A stretch of 64,000 nucleotides of DNA from Pseudomonas chlororaphis subsp. aurantiaca (GTDB lineage: Bacteria > Pseudomonadota > Gammaproteobacteria > Pseudomonadales > Pseudomonadaceae), in the NCBI RefSeq assembly GCF_013466605.1, contig NZ_CP059162.1:62001-126000 (forward strand). The letters are read 5' to 3'. The first letter of the stretch is position 1, and the number at the start of each line of letters is the position of its first letter. Positions 17,183-26,636 of this stretch are shown one piece after another. Both the position numbers and the translations under genes were made by a program. The notes under the pieces are model-generated. The model saw only the letters and a list, made by a program, of their open reading frames with translations. It searched no databases and was not told the origin of the DNA.

Positions 17183-17857
17183 TTATTTTCGGGAAAAGTG
17201 CACCACCAGCTTGTCGCCGACGGTTTGCAGAACTTGAACCAGCACCAGCAACAGCACCACGGTGACCACCATCACATCGGTCTGGAAGCGCTGGTAACCG
17301 AAGCGGATCGCCAGGTCGCCGAGACCGCCCGCGCCTACCACGCCCGCCATGGCGGTGTAGGAAACAAGGGTAATCGCTGTCACGGTAATTGCCGCGAAAA
17401 TACCCGGACGGGCTTCCGGCAGCAGGGCGTTGGTGATGATCTGCCGGGTGGTCGCGCCCATCGACTGGGTGGCCTCGATGATGCCGCGGTCCACCTCGCG
17501 CAGGGCGGTTTCCACCAGGCGGGCGAAGAACGGCGTGGCGCCGACCACCAGGGGCGGGATCGCTCCGGCCACACCCAGGGAGGTACCGGTGATCAGAACG
17601 GTGAACGGGATCATCACGATCAGCAGGATGATGAATGGCAGCGAGCGCAGGATGTTCACCATCAGCGACAGCAGGGCGTAGAGGCTCTTCTGCTCCAGCA
17701 GCTGGCGTGGGCTGCAGAGGAACAGCAGCACGCCCAGGGGCAGGCCCAGCAGCACGGTGAACAGCAGCGAGCCACCGAGCATCAGCAGGGTGTCGCCGGT
17801 GGCCAGCCAGATTTCGTACCAGTCGATATTGGCGAAGAAACTTGTCAGCAGTTCCAT
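17183..17857 (-). CDS. metI: Methionine ABC transporter permease MetI
   Basis: A 224-residue inner-membrane permease with five predicted helices and the ABC coupling motif in EATQSMGATTRQIITNALLPEARPG, which docks on the MetN ATPase. The MetI family segment at residues 60-90 (NILRSLPFIILLIVMIPF) is present. Its start overlaps the metN stop by one base (TAATG), so the two are coupled. Together with MetN and MetQ it imports methionine. Confidence 0.95.
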   Translation of the reverse strand: MELLTSFFANIDWYEIWLATGDTLLMLGGSLLFTVLLGLPLGVLLFLCSPRQLLEQKSLYALLSLMVNILRSLPFIILLIVMIPFTVLITGTSLGVAGAIPPLVVGATPFFARLVETALREVDRGIIEATQSMGATTRQIITNALLPEARPGIFAAITVTAITLVSYTAMAGVVGAGGLGDLAIRFGYQRFQTDVMVVTVVLLLVLVQVLQTVGDKLVVHFSRK

Positions 17858-18864
17858 TAGCGCAGCACCTCCATATGGACGTCCGCCGCGGTGAAGTGGG
17901 CGAAGGCCGCCTCCATGTCACCGCCGGTGATAGCCAGGGTCAGTTGCCCGTAAGGGACGTCTTTGATGCGGTCGATGCGGCCGGCGAGGATGCTGTAGTC
18001 CACCCCGGTTTCGCGGGCCACGGTGCCCAGCAGCGGCGCGTAGGTGGCGTCGCCCTGGAAGGTCAGGCGCACGATGCGGCCCGGTACGTGGGCGAAGTCG
18101 TCGCGCTGTTCGCTTTCGTCGATCTGCTCGTCTTCCTGGACGAAACGCTTGGTGGTCGGGTGCTTGGGATGCAGGAACACCTCGGCCACCGAACCCTGCT
18201 CGACGATCACCCCGGCGTCCATCACCGCCACCTGGTCGCAGACGCGACGGATCACGTCCATCTCATGGGTGATCAGCACGATGGTCAGGTTCAGTTCACG
18301 GTTGATCTCGGCCAGCAGTTGCAGGACCGACGCGGTGGTCTGCGGGTCCAGGGCGCTGGTGGCTTCGTCGCACAGCAGGATCTTCGGCTTGGTCGCCAGG
18401 GCGCGGGCGATGCCGACGCGCTGCTTCTGCCCGCCGGACAGCTGGGCTGGGTACTTCTTGGCGTGATCGGAGAGGCCGACGCGGGCCAGCAGCTCGGCCA
18501 CGCGCTGGTCGATCGCGCTGCGCGACAGCTCGCCGGCCAGGGTCAGCGGCAGCGCGACGTTGTCGGCCACGGTCTTGGAAGCCAGCAGGTTGAAGTGCTG
18601 GAAGATCATCCCGACCTGCTGGCGGAAGCGGCGCAGGCCGTTGGCGTCCAGGGCGGTGACTTCTTCGTCGTCGACGATGATCTTGCCGCCGCTGGGGTTT
18701 TCCAGGCGGTTGATCAGGCGCAGCAGGGTACTTTTACCCGCGCCGGAATGGCCGATCAGGCCAAATACCTGGCCATTCTCGACCTTCAGGCTGGTCGGAT
18801 GCAGGGCGGGAATATCCTTACCGGCGACCCGGTAGGTTTTATGGACGTTTTGAAACTCGATCAC
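17857..18864 (-). CDS. metN: Methionine ABC transporter ATP-binding protein MetN
   Basis: A 335-residue ATPase: Walker A GHSGAGKS at 38-45, signature LSGGQKQR, Walker [13 protein letters not shown], and a switch His in LITHEMDV. The C-terminal 80 residues form the NIL domain that in E. coli MetN binds methionine and shuts the transporter off when methionine is plentiful. It is the first gene of metNIQ. The 267 bases upstream, shared divergently with katE, hold the promoter, which I cannot place exactly. No riboswitch structure was recognised. Confidence 0.96.
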   Translation of the reverse strand: MIEFQNVHKTYRVAGKDIPALHPTSLKVENGQVFGLIGHSGAGKSTLLRLINRLENPSGGKIIVDDEEVTALDANGLRRFRQQVGMIFQHFNLLASKTVADNVALPLTLAGELSRSAIDQRVAELLARVGLSDHAKKYPAQLSGGQKQRVGIARALATKPKILLCDEATSALDPQTTASVLQLLAEINRELNLTIVLITHEMDVIRRVCDQVAVMDAGVIVEQGSVAEVFLHPKHPTTKRFVQEDEQIDESEQRDDFAHVPGRIVRLTFQGDATYAPLLGTVARETGVDYSILAGRIDRIKDVPYGQLTLAITGGDMEAAFAHFTAADVHMEVLR

Positions 18865-19131
18865 GTAGCGAACCTTGTGGGGCGCGTTAGAAAAGGATCA
18901 GCGGTTAGCCGGGCGCGCATTTTAGCCTGTCCGTATAGAGGTTCTTAGCATTTATTTTGTATTCATCCTTCGATTTGGCAATAACGCGATCAAAGGTCAT
19001 AAAAAAGGAACGGCGCCAAACCTCATCAGTCACTGATTAAGCCACTCGAAAAAAACCAGGTGCCGTGCCTGGAGATTTTGACCGATGGAGCCCCGTCCCG
19101 CCGGGGCTTCGCCAACGAGGAGTTTTGCCTG
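18865..19131. promoter_or_regulatory. Divergent metN-katE intergenic region
   Basis: The central part (18940-19010) is AT-rich. TTGGCA (18975-18980) and TCATAA (18997-19002) with a 16-base spacer could be a weak katE promoter. A 7-base-pair hairpin, AGCCCCG / CGGGGCT (19089-19108), lies in the katE leader 9 bases before the GAGGAG ribosome site; it lacks a T-run, so it is not a normal terminator. No clear OxyR or RpoS site was found. Confidence 0.4.
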
Positions 19132-21270
19132 ATGAGTAGCAAGAAGCCAAGCGCATCGAAAAGCCAGCTGGCCGGGACCGATACCCTGGATCGCGGCAAC
19201 ACCAACAGCAAGCTGCACAGCCTGGAGACCTTCCGCTCCGACGCCACGGAACAGGCATTGCGCACCAACCAGGGGGTCAAGGTCGCCGATAACCAGAACA
19301 CCTTGAAGGCCGGCGCCCGCGGGCCATCGCTGCTGGAAGACTTCATCATGCGGGAGAAGATCACGCACTTCGACCATGAGCGGATCCCGGAGCGTATCGT
19401 CCATGCCCGCGGCGTGGGTGCCCATGGCTACTTCCAGACCTACGAGAATCATTCGGCCCTGACCAAGGCCGGTTTCTTGCGCGATCCGGGGAAGAAAACC
19501 CCGGTGTTCGTGCGTTTCTCCACGGTGCAGGGACCGCGCGGATCCGGCGACACAGTGCGCGACGTGCGTGGTTTTGCCGTGAAGTTCTTCACCGACGAAG
19601 GCAACTTCGACCTGGTGGGCAACAACATGCCGGTGTTCTTCATCCAGGACGCGATCAAGTTTCCCGACTTCGTCCATGCGGTCAAACCCGAGCCGCACAA
19701 CGAAATCCCCACTGGCGGCTCGGCCCATGACACCTTCTGGGACTTCGTGTCGCTGCAGCCGGAATCGGCGCACATGGTGATCTGGGCCATGTCCGACCGG
19801 GCGATTCCGAAAAGCCTGCGCAGCATGCAGGGCTTTGGCGTGCACACCTTTCGTTTCATCAATGCCGAAGGCACCTCCAGCTTCGTCAAGTTCCACTGGC
19901 GGCCGACAGTGGGGACCTGTTCCCTGGTCTGGGACGAGGCGCAGAAGCTGGCGGGCAAGGACACCGACTTCCATCGCCGCGACCTGTGGGAGTCGATCGA
20001 GAGTGGCGATTACCCGGAATGGGAGCTGGGCGTGCAGGTGATAGTCGAGGAAAACGAGCACAAGTTCGATTTCGACATCCTCGACCCGACCAAATTGATA
20101 CCCGAGGAACTGGTGCCGATCACGCCCCTGGGCAAGATGGTGCTCAACCGCAACCCGGACAACTTCTTCGCCGAGACCGAGCAGGTCGCCTTCTGCCCGG
20201 GGCATATCGTGCCGGGTATCGACTTCTCCAATGACCCGCTGCTGCAGGGCCGGCTGTTTTCCTACACCGATACGCAGATCAGCCGCCTCGGCGGGCCGAA
20301 CTTCCATGAGTTGCCGATCAACCGCCCGCTGGCGCCCTTCCACAACGGCCAGCGCGACGCCATGCACCGCACCACCATCGACAAGGGCCGGGCGTCCTAT
20401 GAACCCAACTCCATCGATGGCGGCTGGCCGAAAGAGACGCCACCCGCGGCCGAGGACGGTGGTTTCGAGAGCTACAACGAGCGCATCGACGCGCACAAGA
20501 TCCGCCAGCGCAGCCCGTCCTTCAGCGACCACTTCTCCCAGGCGCGACTGTTCTTCAAGAGCATGAGCACGCATGAGCAGGAGCACATCATCGCCGCCTA
20601 CAGCTTCGAGCTGGGCAAGGTCGAGCGCGAGTGGATCCGCGCGCGCCAGGTCAACGAGATCCTGGCCAATATCGATCTCGAACTGGCCAAGCGGGTCGCG
20701 CAGAACCTCGGGCTGCCGGTGCCCAAGGCAGGCACTGTCGAGGTGCCTGAACCGGCCCTCGATCACTCGCCGTCCCTGAGCCAGGCCAACCTGCTGTCGG
20801 GGGATATCAAGACCCGCAAAGTGGCGATCCTGGCGGCGAACGGGGTCGACGGCAAGGCGATCGACGCCTTGAAAAAGGCCCTGCAAGCCGAAGGCGCCCA
20901 CGCCAAGTTGCTGGGGCCGACCTCGGCGCCCGTGACCACGGCGGATGGCAAGAGCCTGCCGGTGGATGCTTCCATGGAAGGGCTGCCGTCAGTGGCGTTC
21001 GACGCGGTGTTCGTGCCGGGTGGGGCCAAGTCGGTACAGGCCTTGAGCGGCGATGGCGTGGCCCTGCATTACCTGCTCGAAGCCTACAAGCACCTCAAGG
21101 CGATTGCCTTGCAGGGCGAGGCGCAGCAATTGCTGGATGTGCTCAAGCTGGAAGTGGATGCGGGGTTGATCGTCGGCGGGGATGCCAAGGCGTTGAAGGC
21201 GTTCTTTAATGCGATTGCCCATCATCGGGTCTGGGAGCGGGAGCCGAAGGTCAAGGCGATTCCCGCCTGA
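19132..21270 (+). CDS. katE: Large-subunit monofunctional catalase KatE (HPII type)
   Basis: A 712-residue clade 2 catalase that dismutates H2O2. The catalytic His H91 (IVHARG), the distal Asn near 165 ([13 protein letters not shown]) and the heme-ligand Tyr Y378 (LFSYTDTQ) are present. A C-terminal flavodoxin/DJ-1-like domain of about 150 residues (from [12 protein letters not shown] near residue 563) is the mark of large-subunit catalases; its catalytic Cys is absent, as usual in HPII. GAGGAG 9 bases upstream sets the start at 19132 ([10 protein letters not shown]); an earlier in-frame ATG at 19060 would read through the leader hairpin. In P. aeruginosa katE is elsewhere, so its place between metNIQ and znu is particular to this lineage (inference). 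Confidence 0.94.
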   Translation: MSSKKPSASKSQLAGTDTLDRGNTNSKLHSLETFRSDATEQALRTNQGVKVADNQNTLKAGARGPSLLEDFIMREKITHFDHERIPERIVHARGVGAHGYFQTYENHSALTKAGFLRDPGKKTPVFVRFSTVQGPRGSGDTVRDVRGFAVKFFTDEGNFDLVGNNMPVFFIQDAIKFPDFVHAVKPEPHNEIPTGGSAHDTFWDFVSLQPESAHMVIWAMSDRAIPKSLRSMQGFGVHTFRFINAEGTSSFVKFHWRPTVGTCSLVWDEAQKLAGKDTDFHRRDLWESIESGDYPEWELGVQVIVEENEHKFDFDILDPTKLIPEELVPITPLGKMVLNRNPDNFFAETEQVAFCPGHIVPGIDFSNDPLLQGRLFSYTDTQISRLGGPNFHELPINRPLAPFHNGQRDAMHRTTIDKGRASYEPNSIDGGWPKETPPAAEDGGFESYNERIDAHKIRQRSPSFSDHFSQARLFFKSMSTHEQEHIIAAYSFELGKVEREWIRARQVNEILANIDLELAKRVAQNLGLPVPKAGTVEVPEPALDHSPSLSQANLLSGDIKTRKVAILAANGVDGKAIDALKKALQAEGAHAKLLGPTSAPVTTADGKSLPVDASMEGLPSVAFDAVFVPGGAKSVQALSGDGVALHYLLEAYKHLKAIALQGEAQQLLDVLKLEVDAGLIVGGDAKALKAFFNAIAHHRVWEREPKVKAIPA

Positions 21271-21339
21271 TGCTTTGACGCTTCTGTAGAAGCACAGCTT
21301 GCGTGCGAAAGAGTTTGGCTGACACCGCGTCAGCGTTTA

Positions 21340-21395
21340 TCGCGGGCAAGTCGGATCGTCGCCCGCTCGCTCCTACAGACGCGGGCTTGCGGGCG
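21340..21395. repeat. REP-like element after katE
   Basis: TATCGCGGGCAAGTCGGATCG followed by GCCCGCTCGCTCCTACAG is the inverted form of the fluorescens-group REP; a second partial half, GCGGGCTTGCGGGCGATGG, follows. Lies between convergent katE and the lipoprotein gene. Confidence 0.6.
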
Positions 21396-21401
21396 ATGGA
21401 C

Positions 21402-22115
21402 TTATTGGGGCTTGCGCGGGCTCAGCACCATCTGTGCCGGGATGTGGCGCAGGATCTGCCGTTCGATCTGCAGGTCGTAGTCGGCATCGAGCTTCTTCAC
21501 CCGCTTGCTCAGCAGGGTCTTCAGCCAGGGGTAATCCTCGGTGCGCGGCGCCTGGATGCTCACGTCGCACTGGTAATTCACCACATCGGCGGCGATCGCA
21601 TCGAGTTGCCGACGCAGTTGCTTGATATCGCTGAGGTTCAGCGCAATGGTGGTGCTCTCGGCGGCCGGGTCGATCAGCTTGGCCGGGGGCCGGGCTTCAG
21701 CGGCCTTGAGCGCGGCTTCGGCTTTTTCCAGCTCGGCTTTACGGGCCTGGGTGATGGCGCCATCGACGCCACCGGTCAGGGCCGGTGCCTTGGGCATCAG
21801 CGCGCGGGCGCGGCTCAGGGCCGTGGCGGCGGCGTTGACATCACCCTTTTGCAGCACGATCTGGCTGCGTTGCAGGTAGGCTTCGGCCAGCTGGCGCTGG
21901 TATTGCTCGAGCTGCGGGTCGTTGGGCGACTGGGCCTGCAAGGCGCTCAACTGGTCTTCGGCGGTGGCCAGTTCGCTGCTGGCGATATTGTGCTGCAGCT
22001 GTGCGATGGCCGTGGCGCGGGCGTCGGGCACTTCAGCCGGCGGCGTGCTCTGGCAGGCGCCCAGCAGCAGGGAAAATGCGACAAGGAGCAGATAACGGGA
22101 GGCGAACGGCTTCAT
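21402..22115 (-). CDS. PA5502-like lipoprotein with helical repeats
   Basis: A 237-residue lipoprotein: signal peptide with lipobox LLGAC at about residues 17-21, then an Ala/Gln/Leu-rich helical region resembling tetratricopeptide arrangements (ATAEDQLSALQAQSPNDPQLEQYQRQLAEAYLQR split over two helices) up to residue 150, and a mixed C-terminal region. It lies 37 bases after znuB on the same strand and is conserved next to znu in pseudomonads (PA5502), so it may be cotranscribed and help zinc uptake or envelope work; this is inference. No enzyme motif is seen. Confidence 0.82.
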   Translation of the reverse strand: MKPFASRYLLLVAFSLLLGACQSTPPAEVPDARATAIAQLQHNIASSELATAEDQLSALQAQSPNDPQLEQYQRQLAEAYLQRSQIVLQKGDVNAAATALSRARALMPKAPALTGGVDGAITQARKAELEKAEAALKAAEARPPAKLIDPAAESTTIALNLSDIKQLRRQLDAIAADVVNYQCDVSIQAPRTEDYPWLKTLLSKRVKKLDADYDLQIERQILRHIPAQMVLSPRKPQ

Positions 22116-22152
22116 TCCTGCGACTCTCTAATTGCGCAAAAAGCGAGCAAGT

Positions 22153-22941
22153 CTACACCCCTCGACGGGGCAGGACAAAACTCAGCAGAAACAACGCGGC
22201 CGCCGTGACCACAATCGACGGCCCCGCGGGGGTGTCCTTGAACCAGGACAACGCCAGCCCGCCACAGACCGCGAGTATGCCCAGCAGGCTTGCGCCCAGC
22301 GCCATCTGCTCCGGGGAGCGGGCGTGACGTTGAGCCGCAGCCGCCGGGATGATCAGCAGCGAAGTGATCAGCAATACCCCGACGATTTTCATCGCCACCG
22401 CGATCACCACCGCGATCAACAGCATCAGCGCCAGGCGCAGCGACGCCACCGGCAAGCCTTCGACCCTGGCCAGCTCCTCGTGCACGGTGATCGCCAGCAA
22501 CGGCCGCCACAGGGCCACCAACAGCAGCAGGACCGCGGCGCTGCCGCCGAGAATCCACGCCAGGTCGCCGGGGCTGATCGCCAGCAGATCGCCGAACAGA
22601 TAGGCCATCAGGTCGATCCGCACGTCATGCATGAAGCTTAGTACCACCAGCCCGAGGGAGAGTGTACTGGGGGCGAGAATCCCCAGCAGCGTATCGGAAG
22701 CCAGCGGCTGGCGCTGTTGCAGGGTAACCAGCAGCACCGCCAGCAGCAGGCAGCCGACGGTCACCGCCACCGCCGGGCTGACATCCAGCAGAAAGCCCAA
22801 GGCCACGCCGAGCAAGGCGGCGTGGGACAGGGTGTCGCCGAAATAGGCCATGCGCCGCCAGACCACGAACGATCCCAGGGGACCTGCCACCAGCGCCAGC
22901 GCCAGACCTGCGAGCAGGGCGTAGAACAGAAAATCAGCCAT
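22153..22941 (-). CDS. znuB: Zinc ABC transporter permease ZnuB
   Basis: A 262-residue ABC-3 family membrane permease with about eight helices that moves Zn(II) through the inner membrane. The family segment [22 protein letters not shown] near the N-terminus and [21 protein letters not shown] near residue 190 are present. The start [10 protein letters not shown] at 22941 lies inside the end of znuC (8-base overlap), which favours it over the outer ATG at 22965. It works with ZnuC and ZnuA and is repressed by Zur. Confidence 0.95.
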   Translation of the reverse strand: MADFLFYALLAGLALALVAGPLGSFVVWRRMAYFGDTLSHAALLGVALGFLLDVSPAVAVTVGCLLLAVLLVTLQQRQPLASDTLLGILAPSTLSLGLVVLSFMHDVRIDLMAYLFGDLLAISPGDLAWILGGSAAVLLLLVALWRPLLAITVHEELARVEGLPVASLRLALMLLIAVVIAVAMKIVGVLLITSLLIIPAAAAQRHARSPEQMALGASLLGILAVCGGLALSWFKDTPAGPSIVVTAAALFLLSFVLPRRGV

Positions 22942-23719
22942 GCTTGCAGCTATCTCCGTGAACATGAACGTGACCGGCCGCGGCCCCGGTGACTACCGAG
23001 CCGTGCAGGTCGTGGGCGTGGTCGTGATGGTGGTGGTAGATCGCCAGGCTCGGCGCGTTCTGGCCGAACAGCTCGACGAAGGCCGGGTCGCCGCTGACCT
23101 GTTCCGGGTGGCCGGAGCAGCACACGTGGCGATTGAGGCAGACCACCTGGTCGGTGGTGCTCATCACTAGGTGCAGGTCGTGGGAGACCATCAGCACGCC
23201 GCAGCCGTGGCGATCGCGCAAACGGGTGATCAGGCTGTACAGCTCGGCCTGGCCGGCGACGTCCACGCCTTGCACCGGCTCGTCCAGTACCAGCAGTTCC
23301 GGCTCGCGCAGCAGGGCGCGGGCCAGCAGCACACGCTGCATTTCTCCACCGGAAATGCTCTGCACCGGGCTGTCGATCACCTGTTCGGCGCCGACTTCGT
23401 TCAGCGCGGCCAAGGCTGTCGCGCGGTCCACGCCCGGCACCAGGCGCAGGAAACGCAGCACCGACAGCGGCAATGTCGGATCGACGTGCAGTTTTTGCGG
23501 CATATAGCCGACCCGCAGCTTCGGCTTACGCCAGACACTGCCGCTGTCGGGCTTGAGCAGGCCGAGCACGGCGCGCACCAGGGTGGTCTTGCCGGCGCCG
23601 TTGGGGCCGATCAGGGTGACGATCTGCCCTGGTTCGACACTGAGCTGGATGTTGTCCAGCACGGTCTGCCCGGCAAAAGTCACCGCGACCTGGTCGAGGC
23701 GGATCAAGGCAGTGCTCAT
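22934..23719 (-). CDS. znuC: Zinc ABC transporter ATP-binding protein ZnuC
   Basis: A 261-residue ATPase with Walker A GPNGAGKT (38-45), signature ISGGEMQR, Walker [13 protein letters not shown] and the switch His in MVSHDLH. The C-terminal tail is His-rich ([13 protein letters not shown], then [12 protein letters not shown]), a feature of ZnuC in pseudomonads that may bind zinc. Start and stop overlap zur and znuB, so zur-znuC-znuB is one transcript. The start MSTALIRL at 23719 overlaps the zur stop (ATGA). Confidence 0.96.
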   Translation of the reverse strand: MSTALIRLDQVAVTFAGQTVLDNIQLSVEPGQIVTLIGPNGAGKTTLVRAVLGLLKPDSGSVWRKPKLRVGYMPQKLHVDPTLPLSVLRFLRLVPGVDRATALAALNEVGAEQVIDSPVQSISGGEMQRVLLARALLREPELLVLDEPVQGVDVAGQAELYSLITRLRDRHGCGVLMVSHDLHLVMSTTDQVVCLNRHVCCSGHPEQVSGDPAFVELFGQNAPSLAIYHHHHDHAHDLHGSVVTGAAAGHVHVHGDSCKHG

Positions 23720-24201
23720 CAAGCCCCCTGGCAACCCGAGCAGAGGCCGACCACTTCGACGGTCTGGCCTTCGACGACGAAGCCGACATCGCGCGCGCTG
23801 CTGATGATCGCGTCGCTGATGGATTTCTGCTCAAGCTCGATGGCCGCGTGGCAGACGCGGCAGATCAGGAACTGGCCCTGGTGCGCGTGTTCCGGGTGGT
23901 TGCAGCCGACGAAGGCGTTGAGCGAGGCGATGCGGTGCACCAGGCCGTTTTCCAGGAGGAAATCCAGGGCGCGGTACACGGTTGGCGGCGCGGCGCGACG
24001 ACCGTCCTGTTCGCTGAGCACGGCGAGGATGTCGTAGGCACCCAGCGGCTTGTGGCTTTGCCAGACCAGCTCCAGCACCCGGCGACGCAGGGCGGTCAGG
24101 CGCAGGCCTTGGCGCGCGCACAGAGCATCGGCCTCGGACAGCGCGCTGTGCACGCAGTGAGAGTGGTCGTGGGGGCGACTGGCGAGGGGGGTTTTAGGCA
24201 T
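23719..24201 (-). CDS. zur: Zinc uptake regulator Zur
   Basis: A 160-residue Fur-family repressor. The winged helix (residues about 25-90, [25 protein letters not shown]) is followed by a dimerisation domain with structural zinc cysteines (CRVCH and CSGC) and the regulatory-site residues near HPEHAHQGQ. With bound zinc it should repress its own operon and divergent znuA. It is the first gene of zur-znuC-znuB, 66 bases from the znuA start. Confidence 0.95.
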   Translation of the reverse strand: MPKTPLASRPHDHSHCVHSALSEADALCARQGLRLTALRRRVLELVWQSHKPLGAYDILAVLSEQDGRRAAPPTVYRALDFLLENGLVHRIASLNAFVGCNHPEHAHQGQFLICRVCHAAIELEQKSISDAIISSARDVGFVVEGQTVEVVGLCSGCQGA

Positions 24202-24225
24202 GAGCGGCGACGATAATTGTGAGAG

Positions 24226-24242
24226 ACGTTATTATGTTACCC
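24226..24242. promoter_or_regulatory. Candidate Zur operator between zur and znuA
   Basis: The short divergent space contains the AT-rich GTTATTATGTTAC (24228-24240). It resembles Zur boxes built on GTTAT/ATAAC but its symmetry is imperfect. Its position, 27 bases from the zur start and about 28 from znuA, is right for a shared operator. Confidence 0.5.
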
Positions 24243-24267
24243 GTTCTCGCCTCTTCGAGTGGTCATC

Positions 24268-25188
24268 GTGTCCCGACTTTTTGCCCTTTTTGTCGCTTTT
24301 ACCGCCAGTTTGTTCGTGATCAGCTCGGCCCAGGCCGAGGTCCGGGTCCTGACCAGCATCAAACCCCTGCAATTGATCGCCGCCGCCGTCCAGGATGGCA
24401 TCGCCGTGCCCGAGGTTCTGCTGCCGCCGGGCGCCTCGCCGCACAACTATGCGCTGCGCCCTTCCGACGTGCGCAAGGTGCAGTCGGTGGAGTTGCTGTA
24501 CTGGATCGGCCCGGACATGGAGAGCTTCCTGCCGCGGGTCCTCAAGGGCCGCACGTTGCCATCGCTGGCGGTGCAAGATCTTCCAGGCCTGGAACTCCGC
24601 CATTTTGCCGAAGATAACCACTCGCATGCCGAAGAAGCCGACGAACATGACCACGATCATCGTCCGGGCAGCCTCGATGCGCACTTGTGGCTGTCGCCGG
24701 TCAACGCGCGGGTCATCGCCGACCGCATGGCGGCCGACCTGAGCGCCGCGGACCCGGCCAACGCCGCGCGTTACCAGAGTAACGCCAAGGCTTTCGACGC
24801 ACGCCTGGATGCTCTGGATGCCCGTTTGAAAGCCCGCCTGGCGCCGATCGCCGGCAAGCCTTACTTCGTCTTCCACGAAGCCTTCGATTATTTCGAAGAC
24901 GCTTATGGCCTCAAGCATGCGGGCGTGTTCAGCGTCGCGGCCGAGGTGCAGCCGGGCGCGCAGCACGTAGCGGCGATGCGCACGCGCTTGCAGGAAGTCG
25001 GCAAGACCTGTGTCTTCAGCGAGCCGCCATTGCGCCCGCGCCTGGCCGAAACCCTGGTGGCGGGCTTGCCGGTGAAACTGGCGGAGCTCGATGCGCTGGG
25101 CGGCTACACGCCGGCCACCGCGCAGGGGTACGAGCAGGTGCTGGAGAAGCTGGGCAACGATCTGGCGGGCTGCCTGGAATCGCTTTAA
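24268..25188 (+). CDS. znuA: Zinc ABC transporter substrate-binding protein ZnuA
   Basis: A 306-residue periplasmic zinc-binding protein (cluster A-I). Signal peptide ends at SSAQA. Zinc ligands are likely the His in SPHNYALRP, the His in DAHLWLSP, and the His in VFHEAFDYF, as in E. coli ZnuA; between the first two lies a His/Asp/Glu-rich loop (DNHSHAEEADEHDHDH) that acts as a zinc chaperone or sensor in the family. GTG start codons at 24259 and 24268 are both possible; 24268 is chosen because GAGTGG lies 7 bases upstream. Divergent from zur. A REPIN follows the stop. Confidence 0.93.
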   Translation: MSRLFALFVAFTASLFVISSAQAEVRVLTSIKPLQLIAAAVQDGIAVPEVLLPPGASPHNYALRPSDVRKVQSVELLYWIGPDMESFLPRVLKGRTLPSLAVQDLPGLELRHFAEDNHSHAEEADEHDHDHRPGSLDAHLWLSPVNARVIADRMAADLSAADPANAARYQSNAKAFDARLDALDARLKARLAPIAGKPYFVFHEAFDYFEDAYGLKHAGVFSVAAEVQPGAQHVAAMRTRLQEVGKTCVFSEPPLRPRLAETLVAGLPVKLAELDALGGYTPATAQGYEQVLEKLGNDLAGCLESL

Positions 25189-25202
25189 AGGCTGCCGATG
25201 CT

Positions 25203-25258
25203 ATTGCGGGCAAGCCTCGCTCCTACAAGAGATCGTAGGGGCGGGCTTGCCCGCGATG
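25203..25258. repeat. REPIN, GCGGGCAAGC type
   Basis: ATTGCGGGCAAGCCTCGCTCCTAC (from 25203) and GTAGGGGCGGGCTTGCCCGCGAT (to 25257) are near-perfect inverted copies with a short centre. This is the common fluorescens-group REP, located between convergent znuA and thrB. Confidence 0.8.
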
Positions 25259-25261
25259 CTT

Positions 25262-26212
25262 TCAGATGGCGAACGGCAATGGTGCGCTGACCTGCTGGCG
25301 CTGGGCCAGGCGCAGCTGGAACTCCATCGGGTCGTGAATCAGCACGTCCTGTCCGGCGAAGGACTCGGCAGCGATCAGGCGTGACAGCCAGAAGCGCACG
25401 CAGGCCACCCGCAACAGGGTTGGCCACAGCTCGGCCTCGGCGGTGGTGAACGGGCGCAGGGCCGCGTAGGCGCCCAGCAGGGCCCGGGTGCGCGAGCCGT
25501 CGAGCAGGCCGTCGGCGTCGGAACACCAGTCGTTCAGGGCAATCGCCACGTCATACAGCATCGGCCCGGAGCAGGCGTTGTAGAAGTCGATCAGCCCGGT
25601 CAGGTGCGTGCCTTCGAACATCGCGTTGTCGCGGAACAGGTCGGCGTGGATGTTGGCCCGTGGCAGCGCGAGGATCTTCACCTTTTGCTCGGCGATTTCA
25701 TCCAGCGCCCGCTGCAGCAGATCCCGCGCCTGCGGATCGAGATGCGAGAGCATCCGCGAGCCTTCTTCCTGCATCCAGTCCAGGCCACGATCGGTCTTGC
25801 GCTTGATCATGTTGTCCTTGGTCGCCAGGTGCAGATGAGCGAGCAGCTCGCCGACCTGCGCGCAATGCTGGGCATTGGCTTCCTTGATGTGCTTGCCGGC
25901 CAGGCGCGGCTGCAGCAGCGCCGGCTTGCCGGCCAGCTCGCGCAGGGCCACGCCGTCGGTGGTGCGCAGGGCGTAAGGCACTGGCAGGTCGGCGTCGTGC
26001 AGCACGTCCAGCAGTTCGATGAAGAACGGCATTTCCTGGACCGGGCCGCGCTCGACCAGGGTCAGGACGAACTCGCCCTGTTCCAGGCTGATGAAGAAGT
26101 TGGTGTTTTCGCTACCAGCGGCAATCCCCTGGAAGTCAAGCAGGCGGCCGAGCCCGTAAGGGGCGAGAAAGGTTTCCAGCTCGGGCCGAGCCAGGGGAGT
26201 AAACACAGACAT
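25262..26212 (-). CDS. thrB: Homoserine kinase
   Basis: A 316-residue kinase of the aminoglycoside-phosphotransferase fold (pseudomonad ThrB type) that phosphorylates homoserine in threonine synthesis. The catalytic loop is HADLFRDN near residue 190 with the metal-binding Asp in LIDFYNAC; the N-terminal segment GSENTNFFI forms the phosphate loop. Length fits the family. It corresponds to PA5495 and lies between znuA and the DUF2782 gene. Start at 26212 (MSVFTPLARPE). Confidence 0.94.
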   Translation of the reverse strand: MSVFTPLARPELETFLAPYGLGRLLDFQGIAAGSENTNFFISLEQGEFVLTLVERGPVQEMPFFIELLDVLHDADLPVPYALRTTDGVALRELAGKPALLQPRLAGKHIKEANAQHCAQVGELLAHLHLATKDNMIKRKTDRGLDWMQEEGSRMLSHLDPQARDLLQRALDEIAEQKVKILALPRANIHADLFRDNAMFEGTHLTGLIDFYNACSGPMLYDVAIALNDWCSDADGLLDGSRTRALLGAYAALRPFTTAEAELWPTLLRVACVRFWLSRLIAAESFAGQDVLIHDPMEFQLRLAQRQQVSAPLPFAI

Positions 26213-26274
26213 GGTTAAAAACTGCCAGTACGGGCGCCGCTGTCGAGCCAGCGCCGGTTGAAGTTAGGAGTGGT

Positions 26275-26562
26275 TTACCACTCGAAAATTTTCCACGCCG
26301 GAATCAGCATATCCGGCTGGTCCGAACGAATGAAGTTGCCATCGGAACCGTCGGCGCGCACCAGAAAGTAGGGTTTGCCAACCTTCGGTGTGACCTTGAT
26401 GGCGTACAGGAAACCGTTCTGGCGGTACTCCTGGATGGTCTTGTCGCCCTCCGTGCGAATGGTCACTTCCGGATCCGCCGATGGCGCATCCTCCGCCGCA
26501 ATCACGGCCATCGGCGCGATTGCAATCAGGCTGGCCAGCAGCAAGCGATTTAGTGTGCGCAT
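26275..26562 (-). CDS. DUF2782 domain-containing periplasmic protein
   Basis: A 95-residue protein with a signal peptide (MRTLNRLLLASLIAIAPMAV, cleaved near residue 22) and a compact domain (VTIRTEGDKTIQEYRQNGFL, then VTPKVGKPYFLV) matching DUF2782. It lies upstream of thrB on the same strand (62 bases) and divergent from polA, as PA5494 does. Function unknown; the family is conserved beside polA/thrB in pseudomonads. Confidence 0.85.
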   Translation of the reverse strand: MRTLNRLLLASLIAIAPMAVIAAEDAPSADPEVTIRTEGDKTIQEYRQNGFLYAIKVTPKVGKPYFLVRADGSDGNFIRSDQPDMLIPAWKIFEW

Positions 26563-26636
26563 GATAACCTTGTCCCTTTGTCGTCAACGGTCCCGCTATT
26601 CTAGCGCCGGACCCGCCGAAAAGGTTGATCCTGCTC

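Noticed and set aside
19089..19108. Terminator or riboswitch in the katE leader
   Set aside because: Stable 7-base-pair stem but no T-run and no larger conserved fold; left as an unexplained leader hairpin.
19030..20901. 623-codon open frame antisense to katE
   Set aside because: Mirror of the katE reading frame with no ribosome site or recognisable domain.
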